Below, one piece after another: positions 1 to 9,900 of a stretch of 64,000 bases of DNA (the stretch's first letter is position 1; every line of letters starts with the position of its first letter). Source of the DNA: CAVPUA01 sp963708805 (GTDB lineage: Bacteria > Actinomycetota > Actinomycetes > Mycobacteriales > Jatrophihabitantaceae); the NCBI GenBank assembly GCA_963708805.1, contig CAVPUA010000003.1, positions 1,860,001 to 1,924,000 on the forward strand, written 5' to 3'. The position numbers and the translations under genes were made by a program. Below the pieces are notes generated by a model. The model was not told where the DNA came from, did not search any database, and worked only from the letters and a program-made list of their open reading frames with translations.

Positions 1-2172
1 CGATGGCGAAGGCGTTCGAGGCGTCCTTCGAGATCCGCACGGTCGCCGATGTGCTGGCTCACTACCCCCGCCGGTTGGCCGAACGCGGCGAGCTGACCGA
101 CCTCGCCACCCTGCAGGAGGACGATGACGTCACCGTTCTGGCCGAGGTCCGCAGCAGTGCGCTCAAGCGGAATCAGAACGGATCGGGTTACCGCCTCGAG
201 GTCACCGTCGGCGATGGCCGCGCAACGTTGCGACTGACCTTCTTCGCCAAACAGGGCGGCAAGCTGGCCTGGCGCGAGAAGGAACTGAGCCCCGGCACCC
301 GGGGCCTGTTCGCCGGCAAGGTCAGCGTTTTCAACCGGGTCCGGCAGCTCACCCACCCTGAGTACGTGTTGCTCGGCGATGACGCTTCGCCAGCGATGAC
401 GTCGGCTTCGCCAGCGCCCTGATTCCCGTCTACCCGGCGACCAAGGACCTGCGCAGCTGGACGATCGCGAAGTCGATCAAGCTCGTTCTCGACACCCTCG
501 ACCTGGACGGAGATCCGATTCCGGCTGACATCCGCGCGCGGCAGGGACTCTCCGACCTCGGCGCCGCCCTGCACTCGATCCACCGTCCACGGTCGTGGGA
601 GGAGTGGGGCGCGGCGAAGAAACGCCTGCGATTCGACGAGGCGCTGACCGTCCAGACCGCGCTCGCCCAGCGGCGGGTGGCCGCCGCCGCCGACCCCGCG
701 ACCGCGCGCCCGGGCCGGGACGACGGTCTGCTCGCCGAGTTCGATCAGCGGCTGCCCTTCGCCCTCACCGACGGCCAGGTCGAGGTGGGCGAGACGGTCT
801 CGCGGGAGCTGGCGCGCGAGCATCCCGATGCAGCGACTCCTGCAGGGAGAGGTCGGCTCGGGCAAGACGATCGTTGCGCTGCGCGCGATGCTGCAGGTGG
901 TCGACTCCGGCGGACAGGCCGCGCTGCTGGCGCCGACCGAGGTGCTCGCCGTTCAGCACGCGCGCACGATCGAGTCGATGCTCGGCGAGCTCGCCCAGGC
1001 CGGTCGACTCGGCGGCGGCGGACCAGGCGACCCGGGTGGCGCTGCTCACCGGGTCGCTGCCGGCGGCCGCCCGCAAGGTGGCGCTGCTGGACGCGGCCAG
1101 CGGACAGGCCGGCATCGTGGTCGGCACGCACGCGCTGATCCAGCAGCAGGTCCAGTTCGCCGATCTCGGCCTGGTCGTGGTCGACGAGCAGCACCGCTTC
1201 GGCGTCGAGCAGCGCGACGCCCTGCGCGAGAAGGCGACCCGCCCGCCGCACCTGCTCGTGATGACGGCCACACCCATCCCGAGAACGGTGGCGATGACCG
1301 TCTTCGGTGACCTCGAGACCTCCACACTGAGTGAACTGCCCAAGGGCCGCTCGCCGATCTCGACGACGGTGATCGCGACGTCCGAGCGACCGCAATGGCT
1401 CGAGCGGGCCTGGCAGCGCATCCGCGAAGAGGTCGCCGACGGGCACCAGGCGTTCGTCGTCTGTCCACGGATCGGCGACGGGGGAAACGAGACCGACGAG
1501 GTCGAGCCGACCGGCGACGCCGACGGTGGCGGATCGGCGGCCGCCCGATCGCCGTGCTCGATGCGTTCGCGATGCTCGATTCGGCGGCCACTGGCCGGGT
1601 TGAGATCGGCGACGCTGCACGGGCGCATGGCAGCCGACGAGAAGGATGCCGTCATGCGCGAGTTCAGTGCGGGCCGCCTCGACGTCCTGGTCGCGACCAC
1701 CGTCATCGAGGTCGGCGTCGACGTCCCCAACGCGACGGTCATGGTCGTCCTCGACGCCGATCGTTTCGGAATCTCGCAACTGCACCAGCTTCGCGGCCGC
1801 ATCGGTCGTGGCGAGGCGGCTGGTGTGTGCCTGCTGGTGACCGACTCGCCGCCCGGCACGCCGGCCCGCGAGCGCCTCGATGCGGTGGCGTCGACCACCG
1901 ACGGTTTCCGGCTGGCCGAGCTCGACGTCGAGCAGCGTCGCGAAGGTGACGTGCTGGGGGTGGCCCAGTCCGGCCGGCGCAGCCAGCTGAAGTTGCTGTC
2001 GCTCCTGCGTGATCGCGACGTGATCACGTCCGCGCGGGCCGAAGCCGGCACGCTCGTCGAGGCCGACCCCGACCTGACCGACCATCCGGTGCTTGCGGCC
2101 CAGGTCGCCCGCCTGCTCGACACCGAGTCGGTCTCAGGTTCAGCGCAAGCCGACTTCCTGCAGAAGGCATGA
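1..2172 (+). CDS. recG: ATP-dependent DNA helicase RecG (5' partial, frameshifted)
   Basis: RecG remodels stalled replication forks and branch-migrates Holliday junctions in the cytoplasm. The window opens inside the gene: the ATG at base 3 lies in the conserved TAKAL..IRTVxDLLxHYPRR stretch of the wedge domain, so it is internal. Helicase motifs in order are Walker A GEVGSGKT (near 849), DEQH box (near 1182), TATPIPRT (near 1264) and motif VI QLHQLRGRIGRG (near 1780). The reading frame changes at about 395 (a 17-bp partial duplication), 832, 1000, 1545 and 1600. Protein similarity continues across every break, so one gene is meant. The stop overlaps the rsmD start (ATGA). Identity is secure; the interruptions look like sequence errors rather than decay. 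Confidence 0.93.
378..415 (+). repeat. Imperfect 17/21-bp tandem duplication inside recG
   Basis: The copy at 378-394 (gatgacgcttcgccagc) is followed directly by a 21-base copy at 395-415 that differs only by four extra bases (tcgg) after gatgacg. Removing the first copy restores an uninterrupted RecG reading (LLGDDVGFASALIPVYP). Seventeen extra bases also explain the frame change at this spot. It is either a small slippage duplication or an assembly artefact. Confidence 0.6.
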
Positions 2173-2723
2173 CACGCGTCGTCGCGGGATCCGCGCGGGG
2201 ACGCCGCCTCGCCGTCCCTCCCGCCGGAACCCGGCCCACCTCCGAGCGAGCCCGCGAGGCTCTGTTCAACTCGCTGGCCACGATGCTCGAGCTCGAGGGC
2301 GCGCGCGTTCTCGACCTGTTCGCCGGTTCGGGGGCGATCGGCATCGAGGCCCTGTCACGTGGAGCCGACCGCGCCGTGTTCGTCGAATCCGACCGGGCCG
2401 CCCAGTCGGTGATCGAACAGAACCTCGCGACGGCCAAGCTCGGCGGGTCGGTCATCGTGCGACGATCCGTCGAGTCCTATCTCGCCGGTCCGCCCGACGG
2501 CCCGTTCGACTTCGTGTTCGCCGATCCGCCCTACGCCGCCCCGGAAGCGGACGTGGAGATCGTGCTGCGGACGTTGGCGCGCGAGGGATGGAGCGAGCCA
2601 GGAACCGTCGTCGTGCTCGAGCGGTCCGCGCGCGGCACCGCACCGGTGTGGCCCGATCCACTCGAGATGATCAAACAGAAGCGGTACGGCGAGGGCTCGC
2701 TTTGGTACGGTCGCCGACGATGA
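2169..2723 (+). CDS. rsmD: 16S rRNA (guanine(966)-N2)-methyltransferase RsmD
   Basis: RsmD methylates G966 of 16S rRNA in the 30S subunit using S-adenosylmethionine. The protein has 184 residues, normal for the family. It starts with the typical RVVAGSARGRRL stretch, followed by the RPTSERAREALFN motif. The SAM-binding loop is LDLFAGSGAIGIEALSRGA (from about residue 46). The catalytic N-methyltransferase motif FADPPYA is at about residue 116. The start overlaps the recG stop and the stop overlaps the coaD start, both as ATGA, which indicates a translationally coupled recG-rsmD-coaD operon. The frame is intact. Confidence 0.95.
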   Translation: MTRVVAGSARGRRLAVPPAGTRPTSERAREALFNSLATMLELEGARVLDLFAGSGAIGIEALSRGADRAVFVESDRAAQSVIEQNLATAKLGGSVIVRRSVESYLAGPPDGPFDFVFADPPYAAPEADVEIVLRTLAREGWSEPGTVVVLERSARGTAPVWPDPLEMIKQKRYGEGSLWYGRRR

Positions 2724-3236
2724 GCAATCCTGCTGCGGCGACGATCCGGCGAGCGGTCTGCCCCGGTTCGTTCGACCCCGTGACCAACGGCCACCTCGAC
2801 ATCATCGGCCGCTGCGCCGAGCTGTACGACGAGTTGGTCGTGGCGGTGTTCGTCAACCAGTCGAAATCGAGCCTGTTCACCGTCGACGAGCGCCGCGAGA
2901 TGCTGGTCGAGGCCACCGAGCAATGGTCGAACGTGCGGATCGACACGTTCGAGGGACTGGTCGTCGACTACTGCCGCGACAACCAGATCCCGACCATCGT
3001 GAAGGGGTTGCGCGCGGTCAGCGATTTCGACTACGAGCTGCAGATGGCTCAGATGAATCGCGGCCTGGCCGGCGATCGAGACGCTGTTCATGCCGACCAA
3101 CCCCGAGTACAGCTTCCTGGCCTCGAGCCTGGTCAAGGAGATCTCGAAGTGGCAGGGTGACGTCAGTCACCTCGTCCCGCCCCTGGTCTGCAAGCGACTG
3201 GCCGAGCGGCAGGGTCCGGCCGGCGGCGACGAATGA
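2720..3236 (+). CDS. coaD: Phosphopantetheine adenylyltransferase (frameshifted)
   Basis: CoaD transfers AMP to 4'-phosphopantetheine, the fourth step of CoA synthesis. coaE, for the last step, lies 54 kb downstream in this window. The N-terminal nucleotide-binding signature CPGSFDPVTNGHLDII is present. Later motifs are VKGLRAVSDFDYELQMAQMN and, after the break, IETLFMPTNPEYSFLASSLV. One extra base near 3075 (ggcgatcgag where ggcatcgag is expected) shifts the frame. With it removed the product is 171 residues, close to the usual 155-170. The ATG overlaps the rsmD stop. Identity is certain; the break is probably a sequence error. Confidence 0.94.
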
Positions 3237-3909
3237 CCGACGCCGCGCTGCACCGGGTGGACCAGATCCTGACCGAGCTGGTCGAGACGGTCGAGACGGC
3301 CCGGGCGGTACCGATGTCGACGTCCTGCGTCGTCCCGCGCGAGCGGATGCTCGACCTGTTCGACGACCTGCGCGAGGTCCTGCCGCCCGAGATGGTCGAG
3401 GCCCGCAAGTTGATCACCCAGCGCGAGACGGTCGTCACCGGTGCCCAGGCCGACGCCGAGAGCACCCGTGAGCACGCGGTCCAGGCCGCCGACGCCATCG
3501 TCGCCGACGCCCAGCACCAGGCCGACGATCTGCGCAGTCGAGCCGAGGAGCATGCCCGTCAACTGATCGAGACCGCCGAGGCCCAGGCGCGCGAGCTGGT
3601 CGAGGCCGGACGGGCCGAACACGGTCACCTGGTGTCGGCGACGGGCATCCATCAGGGTGCGGCCGAGGCCGCCAGCCGACTGAAGTCCGAGGCCGACGAG
3701 TACAGCACCCGCGGTTCACGGCGAGGCCGACGAATACGCCGCCGGGACCATGAGCTCGGCGGAGCAGTACTCGCTGCGACTTCGGGCCGACGCCGATGCC
3801 TACGTCCAGCGGACGCTCTCGCGACATGCTCGCCGTCTTGCAGAAGGCCGCCCGCACCACCGAGCAGGGGCTGATCCGGCTGGCTGAGCGCCAGTCGGGC
3901 GAGCGGTAG
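3233..3909 (+). CDS. DivIVA-domain coiled-coil septum protein, SepIVA-like (frameshifted)
   Basis: This is a largely alpha-helical, coiled-coil protein of about 224 residues. An N-terminal segment (residues 1-60) containing RMLDLFDDLREVLPPEMVEA is followed by long Ala/Glu/Gln/Arg-rich heptad-like stretches (AQADAESTREHAVQAADAIV and similar). The position between coaD and the DUF177 gene and the DivIVA-like composition match the actinobacterial septal factor SepIVA (mycobacterial Rv2927c, from memory), which helps place late septal growth. Two apparent +1 errors, near 3712 and 3822, interrupt the frame; the corrected C-terminus ends LIRLAERQSGER. The ATG overlaps the coaD stop. Family assignment is good; function in this organism is inferred. 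Confidence 0.75.
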
Positions 3910-3998
3910 GCCGATCGGCGGATCCGGGTAGATTTCGGACTCACCTGCCGTTTGCGTTACGCTCGACGACGGCCTCATCCAGACAGGCCGGCCATTGC

Positions 3999-4647
3999 AT
4001 GAGTGAGAACACGACACCGAACAAGCGCCGTAGAGGTGCCAGCCGTCCTGATCCCAGGAATCCGCTGGTCCTCGACACGCGCGATCTCGGCCGCGCGCCG
4101 GGATCGATGCGCGAGCTCGAGCGTCGTCTTCCCGCCCCTGCAGGGCTCGGCCTGGACATCGTGTGGGTACCTCAAGGTGCTCCGCTCGTGCTCGATCTGC
4201 GGATGGAGTCGGTCACCGAAGGCGTGCTGGTATCCGGCACGGTGACCGCTCCGATCACAGGGGAGTGCGGTCGGTGCCTCGACGAGATAACCGCCGATTT
4301 CTCGGCTGAGTTCGTCGAGCTGTACGCCTACCCGGACGAGCGCGACGGACGAGACTTCCGATCAGGACGAGGTCCACCGCATCGAGGACGATCTGATCGA
4401 CCTCGAAGCGGTGGTGCGTGACACCGTGGTGCTCGGCTTGCCCGTCTCACCGCTGTGCCGACCGGATTGCGCCGGCCTGTGCCCCGACTGCGGGCAACGG
4501 CTCGACGACTTGCCGGCCGATCACACGCACGAGCTGATCGACCCCAGGTGGGCGGCGCTGGCGGCGCTGACGATTTCGCCAGAGCAGCCCGAATCGCCCA
4601 CCGACGACCCGGGTGCCGGCGCGACCGCCGGCACCGAGAAGATCTAA
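3999..4647 (+). CDS. DUF177/YceD family protein (frameshifted)
   Basis: YceD/DUF177 proteins are linked to 23S rRNA accumulation and are nearly always encoded directly before rpmF, as here. The corrected product is about 215 residues. It carries N-terminal PLVLDTRDLGRAPGSM, the first cysteine pair in ECGRCLDE and a second cluster PLCRPDCAGLCPDCG near the C-terminus, typical of the family. One extra base near 4352 breaks the frame after PDERDG. A possible -10 box TACGCT lies at 3958-3963, giving a short leader. The family match is secure; the biochemical role is known only from related proteins. Confidence 0.88.
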
Positions 4648-4656
4648 GGAGTAATC

Positions 4657-4836
4657 GTGGCCGTTCCGAAGCGGAAGATGTCGCGCAGTAACACCCGGGC
4701 GCGTCGCTCGCAGTGGAAGACGACCGCCCCGACGCTGGTCGTCTGCCCGAACCGCGCGTGCGGCGAGGTCAAGCTGCCGCACACGGCCTGCTCGAACTGC
4801 GGGCAGTACGACGGCAAGCAGGTCCTCGCGGTCTGA
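4657..4836 (+). CDS. rpmF: 50S ribosomal protein L32
   Basis: This 59-residue zinc-ribbon ribosomal protein starts with GTG, five bases after AAGGAG (4646-4651), which itself overlaps the DUF177 stop. It begins MAVPKRKMSRSNTRARRSQW, the standard L32 N-terminus. Two zinc-binding cysteine pairs are visible: CPNRAC and CSNC. The upstream DUF177 and downstream rnc genes are the usual neighbours. The last codons and the stop lie inside a perfect 24-bp palindrome, listed separately. No anomalies in the coding frame. Confidence 0.95.
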   Translation: MAVPKRKMSRSNTRARRSQWKTTAPTLVVCPNRACGEVKLPHTACSNCGQYDGKQVLAV

Positions 4837-4851
4837 CGCGCGTCAGACCGC
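4828..4851. terminator. Perfect 24-bp palindrome spanning the rpmF stop codon
   Basis: GCGGTCTGACGC is followed immediately by its exact reverse complement GCGTCAGACCGC. The palindrome includes the last rpmF codons and the TGA. There is no T-run, but actinobacterial terminators often lack one. It could be a partial terminator setting rpmF above rnc, an RNase III processing hairpin (rnc is the next gene), or a protein site. Confidence 0.5.
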
Positions 4852-4882
4852 TGATCCACTGATTCGCCAGGGGATTCATCGC

Positions 4883-5608
4883 GTGATCGAGGCTGCCGAC
4901 CCGTCCGGGTTGACGAAAGCGCTCGGTGTCGACATCGACCCCGAGCTTCTTCAGCGTGCCCTCACGCACCGCTCGTTCGCCTACGAGCACGGGGGACTGC
5001 CGCACAACGAGCGCCTGGAGTTCCTGGGCGACTCCGTGCTCGGCGTGGTGATCACCGAGACCCTCTACCGGCGTCACCCCGACCTCGCCGAGGGCAAGCT
5101 GGCCAAGCTCCGGGCGTCCGCGGTGAACATGCGCGCGTTGGCCGAGGTCGGCCGTCAGATCGGACCCAACGGCCTGGGCGAGTACCTGCGCCTCGGCCGG
5201 GGCGAAGAAGTCACCGGCGGCCGTGACAAGGCGAGCATTCTGGCCGACACGGTCGAAGCGGTGCTGGGCGCCGTCTACCTCGAGCACGGCCTCGACGGGG
5301 CCGCCCGAGTGATCCACGACCTGTTCGACGAACTGCTCGACGATGTCGCCAACAGCGGTGCGGGTCTCGACTGGAAGACCAGCCTGCAGGAGCTGACCGC
5401 CGAGAACGGCCTGGGCGTCCCCGACTACGACATCACCTCGGTCGGACCCGATCACGCCAAGGTGTTCACCGCTCGGGCCGTGATCGCCGGCGAGTCGTTC
5501 GACGCCTGCGACGGCCGGAACAAGAAGGAAGCCGAGCAGGCCGCCGCCGAGACCGCCTGGCGCGCCCTGGCCGCACGAATGGGCCGGCCCGACGCGCAGC
5601 CGGCCTGA
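4883..5608 (+). CDS. rnc: Ribonuclease III
   Basis: RNase III cleaves double-stranded RNA, maturing rRNA precursors and processing hairpins. The 241-residue protein has the nuclease signature ERLEFLGDSVLG at about residue 42 with the metal-binding Glu and Asp. The second acidic cluster is in KASILADTVEAVLGAVYLE. A double-stranded-RNA-binding domain covers about residues 165-235 (KTSLQELTAENGLGVPDYD). It starts at GTG, preceded by AGGGG at 4869-4873. It sits between rpmF and mutM as in other actinobacteria and is intact. Confidence 0.95.
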   Translation: MIEAADPSGLTKALGVDIDPELLQRALTHRSFAYEHGGLPHNERLEFLGDSVLGVVITETLYRRHPDLAEGKLAKLRASAVNMRALAEVGRQIGPNGLGEYLRLGRGEEVTGGRDKASILADTVEAVLGAVYLEHGLDGAARVIHDLFDELLDDVANSGAGLDWKTSLQELTAENGLGVPDYDITSVGPDHAKVFTARAVIAGESFDACDGRNKKEAEQAAAETAWRALAARMGRPDAQPA

Positions 5609-5651
5609 CCAGCCGAATCCCACCAGCCGAACCGACCAGCCGAACCCACCT

Positions 5652-6549
5652 GTGCCCGAACTACCCGAAGTCGAGACCGTCCGTGAAGGTCTCGCCCGAT
5701 TCGTCGTCGACCGGCCGATCGCCGGGGTCGATGTTCGGCATCCTCGCGCGATTCGCCGCCATCCCGGCGGTCCGCTCGACTTCGCGGCGGGACTGACCGG
5801 GCGTCGATTCGCATCGGTCCGTCGCCGGGGCAAGTATTTGTGGCTTCCGCTGGAACGCGACGTCGCCGGCGAGTCGAGCGTGGTCGCGCACCTGGGGATG
5901 AGCGGTCAGCTTCTCGTCCAGCCCGAGGACGCGCCCGAGGAGAAACACCTCCACGTGCGCATCCGTTTTGCCGACGGTGGCCCGGAGCTGCGCTTCGTCG
6001 ACCAGCGCACGTTCGGTGGCCTGATGCTCGACGAGCTGATCGCGACGCCCGATGGCCCGGACGCCGTCCCGGCCCAGGTCGCCCACATCGCCCGCGATCC
6101 GCTCGATCCACTGTTCGACGCCTCCCGGTTCTCGGCCCGGCTGCAGGGCCAAGCACACCGAGGTCAAGCGGGCGCTGCTCGATCAGTCCCTCATCTCGGG
6201 GATCGGCAACATCTACGCCGACGAGTCGCTGTGGCGTTCGCGCCTGCACGGCGGCCGGCTCACCAGCCGGTTGACCCGGCCCACGGTGGCGGTGCTGCTG
6301 GACGCCGTGACCGCGGTGCTGACCGAGTCGCTGCGCCAGGGCGGGACGTCCTTCGACGCGTTGTACGTCAACGTGAACGGCCAGGGCGGCTACTTCGAGC
6401 GGGAGTTGGCGGTGTACGGCCGCGCGGGCGAGCCGTGCGGACGCTGCGGCACGCCGATCGTGCGGACGTCGTTCATGAATCGGTCGAGTTTCTTCTGCCC
6501 GCGCTGTCAGCGCGCCCCGAGGGTTGTTGACGCACTGTTACCGCAGTGA
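5652..6549 (+). CDS. mutM: Formamidopyrimidine-DNA glycosylase (frameshifted)
   Basis: Fpg/MutM removes 8-oxoguanine and cuts the strand by beta/delta elimination. After the initiator Met the catalytic Pro2-Glu3 are present (PELPEVETVREGL). The later motif SLISGIGNIYADESLW binds DNA. The C-terminal zinc finger CGRCGTPI...CPRC ends the family core. One apparent extra G near 6150 (cagggccaag for caggccaag) breaks the frame; the corrected length is about 298 residues. A short tail (APRVVDALLPQ) follows the zinc finger. The start is GTG, with 43 bp separating it from rnc. Confidence 0.94.
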
Positions 6550-6687
6550 GACCATAAGATGACTTGACAGAGCTGATATCGCAACGCCAGCCCGCGTGAA
6601 GCCGCGGCTCCTGATCAATCCACCGGCACTCCCACTCTGAACTCACCTCCGGCCCTGCGCCGGTTCACGTTCGTGAAAGGTCGCAAA

Positions 6688-6879
6688 ATGGCACGCGCTC
6701 TGCTCGGTTACGTAGGCAGCGGCTCAGACCAGATGCTCGTCCTCGAGGTGGCGCGTCTGCGTCGCCGGGTGGCCGAGCTGCAGGCCGAACTGGCCGAGGT
6801 ACGCGCCGAGCATCGCGTTGCCATCGACCTCGAACTGCACGAGCTGGCTCAGCAGAGCGAGCACCACGCTCTGGCCTGA
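6688..6879 (+). CDS. Small coiled-coil protein of unknown function
   Basis: This 63-residue protein opens MARALLGYVGSGSDQM and continues with a helical, heptad-like VARLRRRVAELQAELAEVRA stretch, then an acidic tail. I chose the ATG at 6688 because GAAAGG lies about 8 bases upstream; an in-frame GTG at 6673 would put that site inside the gene. From memory, similar short MARALLGY-type proteins are found in other actinobacteria. I do not know a function. It lies alone between mutM and smc, with about 110 bp on each side. Confidence 0.6.
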   Translation: MARALLGYVGSGSDQMLVLEVARLRRRVAELQAELAEVRAEHRVAIDLELHELAQQSEHHALA

Positions 6880-6974
6880 TCCCGGCGTGCGAGCGGGCTG
6901 AACCTCTGCTCGAGGTTCACAGGCTCGCCGGGGCTCGATGAGAGCTACTGACCAGAATCACCCGTCAGCCACGC

Positions 6975-6980
6975 TAGATT
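6975..6980 (+). promoter_or_regulatory. -10 box for leaderless smc
   Basis: TAGATT ends seven bases before the smc GTG. That spacing would start transcription at or next to the start codon. No Shine-Dalgarno sequence lies in between. Confidence 0.5.
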
Positions 6981-6987
6981 CTTCCGC

Positions 6988-9900
6988 GTGCATCTGAAAT
7001 CGCTGACTCTGCGCGGTTTCAAGTCTTTCGCCTCCGCGACCACCCTGCGCTTCGAGCCGGGGATCACCGCCGTCGTCGGCCCCAACGGTTCGGGCAAGTC
7101 CAACGTCGTCGACGCGATCGCCTGGGTGCTGGGCGAGCAGGGCGCCAAAGCCCTGCGCGGCGGCAAGATGGAAGACGTCATCTTCGCCGGAACCGCGGGC
7201 CGCGCGCCGCTCGGGCGAGCCGAGGTCACGCTCACGATCGACAACGCCGACGGCAAGCTGCCGATCGACTACACCGAGGTCTCGATCACCCGCCGGATGT
7301 TCCGCGACGGGGCGAGCGAGTACGAGATCAACGGCGAGGGTGCCCGCCTCCTCGACATCCAGGAGCTGCTGTCGGACTCCGGCATCGGCCGCGAAATGCA
7401 CGTCATCGTCGGGCAGGGTCAGTTGGACTCGGTGCTCCAGGCCCGCCCCGAGGATCGCCGCGGGTTCATCGAGGAAGCCGCCGGAGTCCTGAAGCACCGC
7501 AAGCGCAAAGAGAAGGCACTGCGCAAGCTCGACGCCATGCAGGCCAACCTGACGCGCGTGAGCGACCTGACCGCCGAACTGCGGCGCCAGCTCAAGCCGT
7601 TGGGCCGCCAGGCCGAGATCGCCCGTCGGGCGGCCGGTGTGCAGGCCGAACTGCGCGACTCCCGGCTGCGTCTGCTCGCCGACGATCTCGTCACCGCGAC
7701 GGCGACGATGCAGGCCGAGGTCGCCGACGAGGAGGCCATTCGCGAGCAGCGAACCGCCGTCGAGACCGAGCTGGCCTCGACCCGAGAGCGCGAGTCGGCC
7801 CTCGACCAGGCGCTCGCGGCCGATGCGCCGGCCCTGGCTCGCGCCCAGGAGACCTGGTACCGCCTCTCGGCGCTCGACGAGCGCCTGCGCGGGACGGCGA
7901 CGCTGGCGGCCGAGCGGGCTCGCCACCTGTCGGCTGAGATGGAGGACCTGCGAGCCGGGCGCGATCCCGAGGCGATGGAGGCCGAGGCCGAGCAGGTCCG
8001 TACGGACGAGGCGGCGCTGCAGGTCGAACTGGACGCGGCCCGCGCCGCGCTGGCCGACGCGGTCGGCGCCCGCCAGGAGGTCGAACGCAACCTGGCCGAC
8101 GCCGAGCGCGAACTGCTCGCGGCGGCCCGCGCGATCGCCGATCGACGCGAGGGGCTGGCCAAGCTGGCCGGTCAGGTGAACGCCCTGCGCACCCGCGCCG
8201 AGGCGGGCGGCGACGAGATCGCCCGGCTCTCGGTGGCCGGGGCGGCGGCTCGTGAGCGCGCCGCCCAGGCCGAAGCCGAACTGGAACGGGTCCGTACCGA
8301 GGTGGGCGCTCTCGACGAGGGCGAGCTCGGCCTCGACGACATGCACGAGTCGGCCGTCGCCGAGCACGAGCGGCACGCCAGCCGGCTGCGCGAACTGGAA
8401 GCCGCTGAGCGCGAGGCCGAGCGCGATCGTTCGACCTGGACGGCTCGCCGCGAGGCTCTGGCGCTCGGGCTGGCGCGCAAGGACGGCGCGGGTGCCCTGC
8501 TGGCGGCCGGGTCGAAGCTGCCGGGCGTGCTGGGTTCGGTGGCCGCGCTGCTCAGCGTCGAGCCGGGCTGCGAAGCCGCCCTGGCCGCGGCGCTGGGAAC
8601 GCTGGCCGACGCCGTCGCGGTCGCTTCGGCGCACGACGCCACCGCCGCGCTCGAACTGCTCAAGCACGAGGACGCGGGGCGCGCGGGACTTCTGGTCGGG
8701 GGCACGCACGGCACGCTCGACCGAGCCGCCTGGCCGTCACTGCCGGCCGGCGCCCGCTGGGCGGTTGACGTCGTCCATGCGCCGGCCGCGCTCCAGAGTT
8801 CGATCGAGGCGGCACTCGAGCGGGTCGCGATCGTCGACGACCTGACTGCGGCGGCGTCCTTCGTCGCGGGTGGCCCCGACCTGCGGGCCGTCACGCGGGC
8901 GGGAGATGTTCTCGGTCGCCGCTGGGCCGTCGGCGGATCGGCATCGGCGCCGAGCACGCTCGAGGTCCAGGCGGCCGTGGACGAGGCCCAGCAGAAGGCC
9001 GACGAGGCGGCGGCCTCCTGCACGCACCTGGCCGGCGAGCTGGCCGCCGTCCGCGACGCTGCCGAGACCTCGGCGGCCCAGGTCGAACTGACACTGAGCG
9101 CGCTGCACGAATCCGATGCCAAGCTGTCCGCCGTCGCCGAGCGGCTGGCCGAGCTCGGCCAGCAGGCCCGCGCCGCCGCCGCCGAGGCTGCTCGCCTGGA
9201 CGCCGCGCGCACTGACGCCGAACGCGCTCGCGACCGTGACCTCAGCGGGCTCAGTGAGCTGGAGGAGCGGCTGGCCCTGGCCACCGACGATCAGAGCGAC
9301 GAGACGACCGAGCCCGCGACCGAGCGACGTGATGCCCTGCACGTCGAGGTCGCCGCCGCCCGCCAGTCCGAGATGGAGGGCCGCCTGGCCGTCCGCACGG
9401 GCGAGGAGCGGGTCCGGGCGCTCGCCGGCCGGGCCGAACAGCTCGTGCGATCGGCCCAGATCGAGCGCGACGCGCGAGCCAAGCACGCCGCCGAGCGCAA
9501 GGCACGCGCGGCCGGGGCAATCGTGGCGGCCCAGGTGCACGAGGCGGCACGGGTCGCCCTGGCGTCCGTCGCGGTCTCACTCGCGCGGGCCGCCACCGAG
9601 CGCGACGCCGCGCACGAGGCGCGGACCGGGCGCGAGAGTGAGCTGCAGACGGTGCGCGCCCGCACCCGCGAGCTGGATGAACGCCTGGCCCAGCTGACCG
9701 ACGCCGTCCACCGCGACGAGATCGCCCGAGCCGAGCAGCGGCTGCGTATCGAGGGGCTGCACACCCGCGCCGGGGAGGAGTTCGGGCTCGAGGCCGAGGC
9801 GCTCATCGCCGAGTACGGACCCGACCAGCCGGCGCCCCCGAGTGCGCTCGAGACGGCCGAGTACGAGCAGGCCCGCGAACGCGGGGAGCAGGTCGTCGCG

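Noticed and set aside
6564..6569. TTGACA as a -35 box before the small coiled-coil gene
   Set aside because: No acceptable -10 hexamer lies 16-19 bp downstream.
6958..8709. A 583-codon reverse-strand open frame over smc
   Set aside because: Composition mirrors the SMC coiled-coil codons; the forward frame is an unmistakable SMC.
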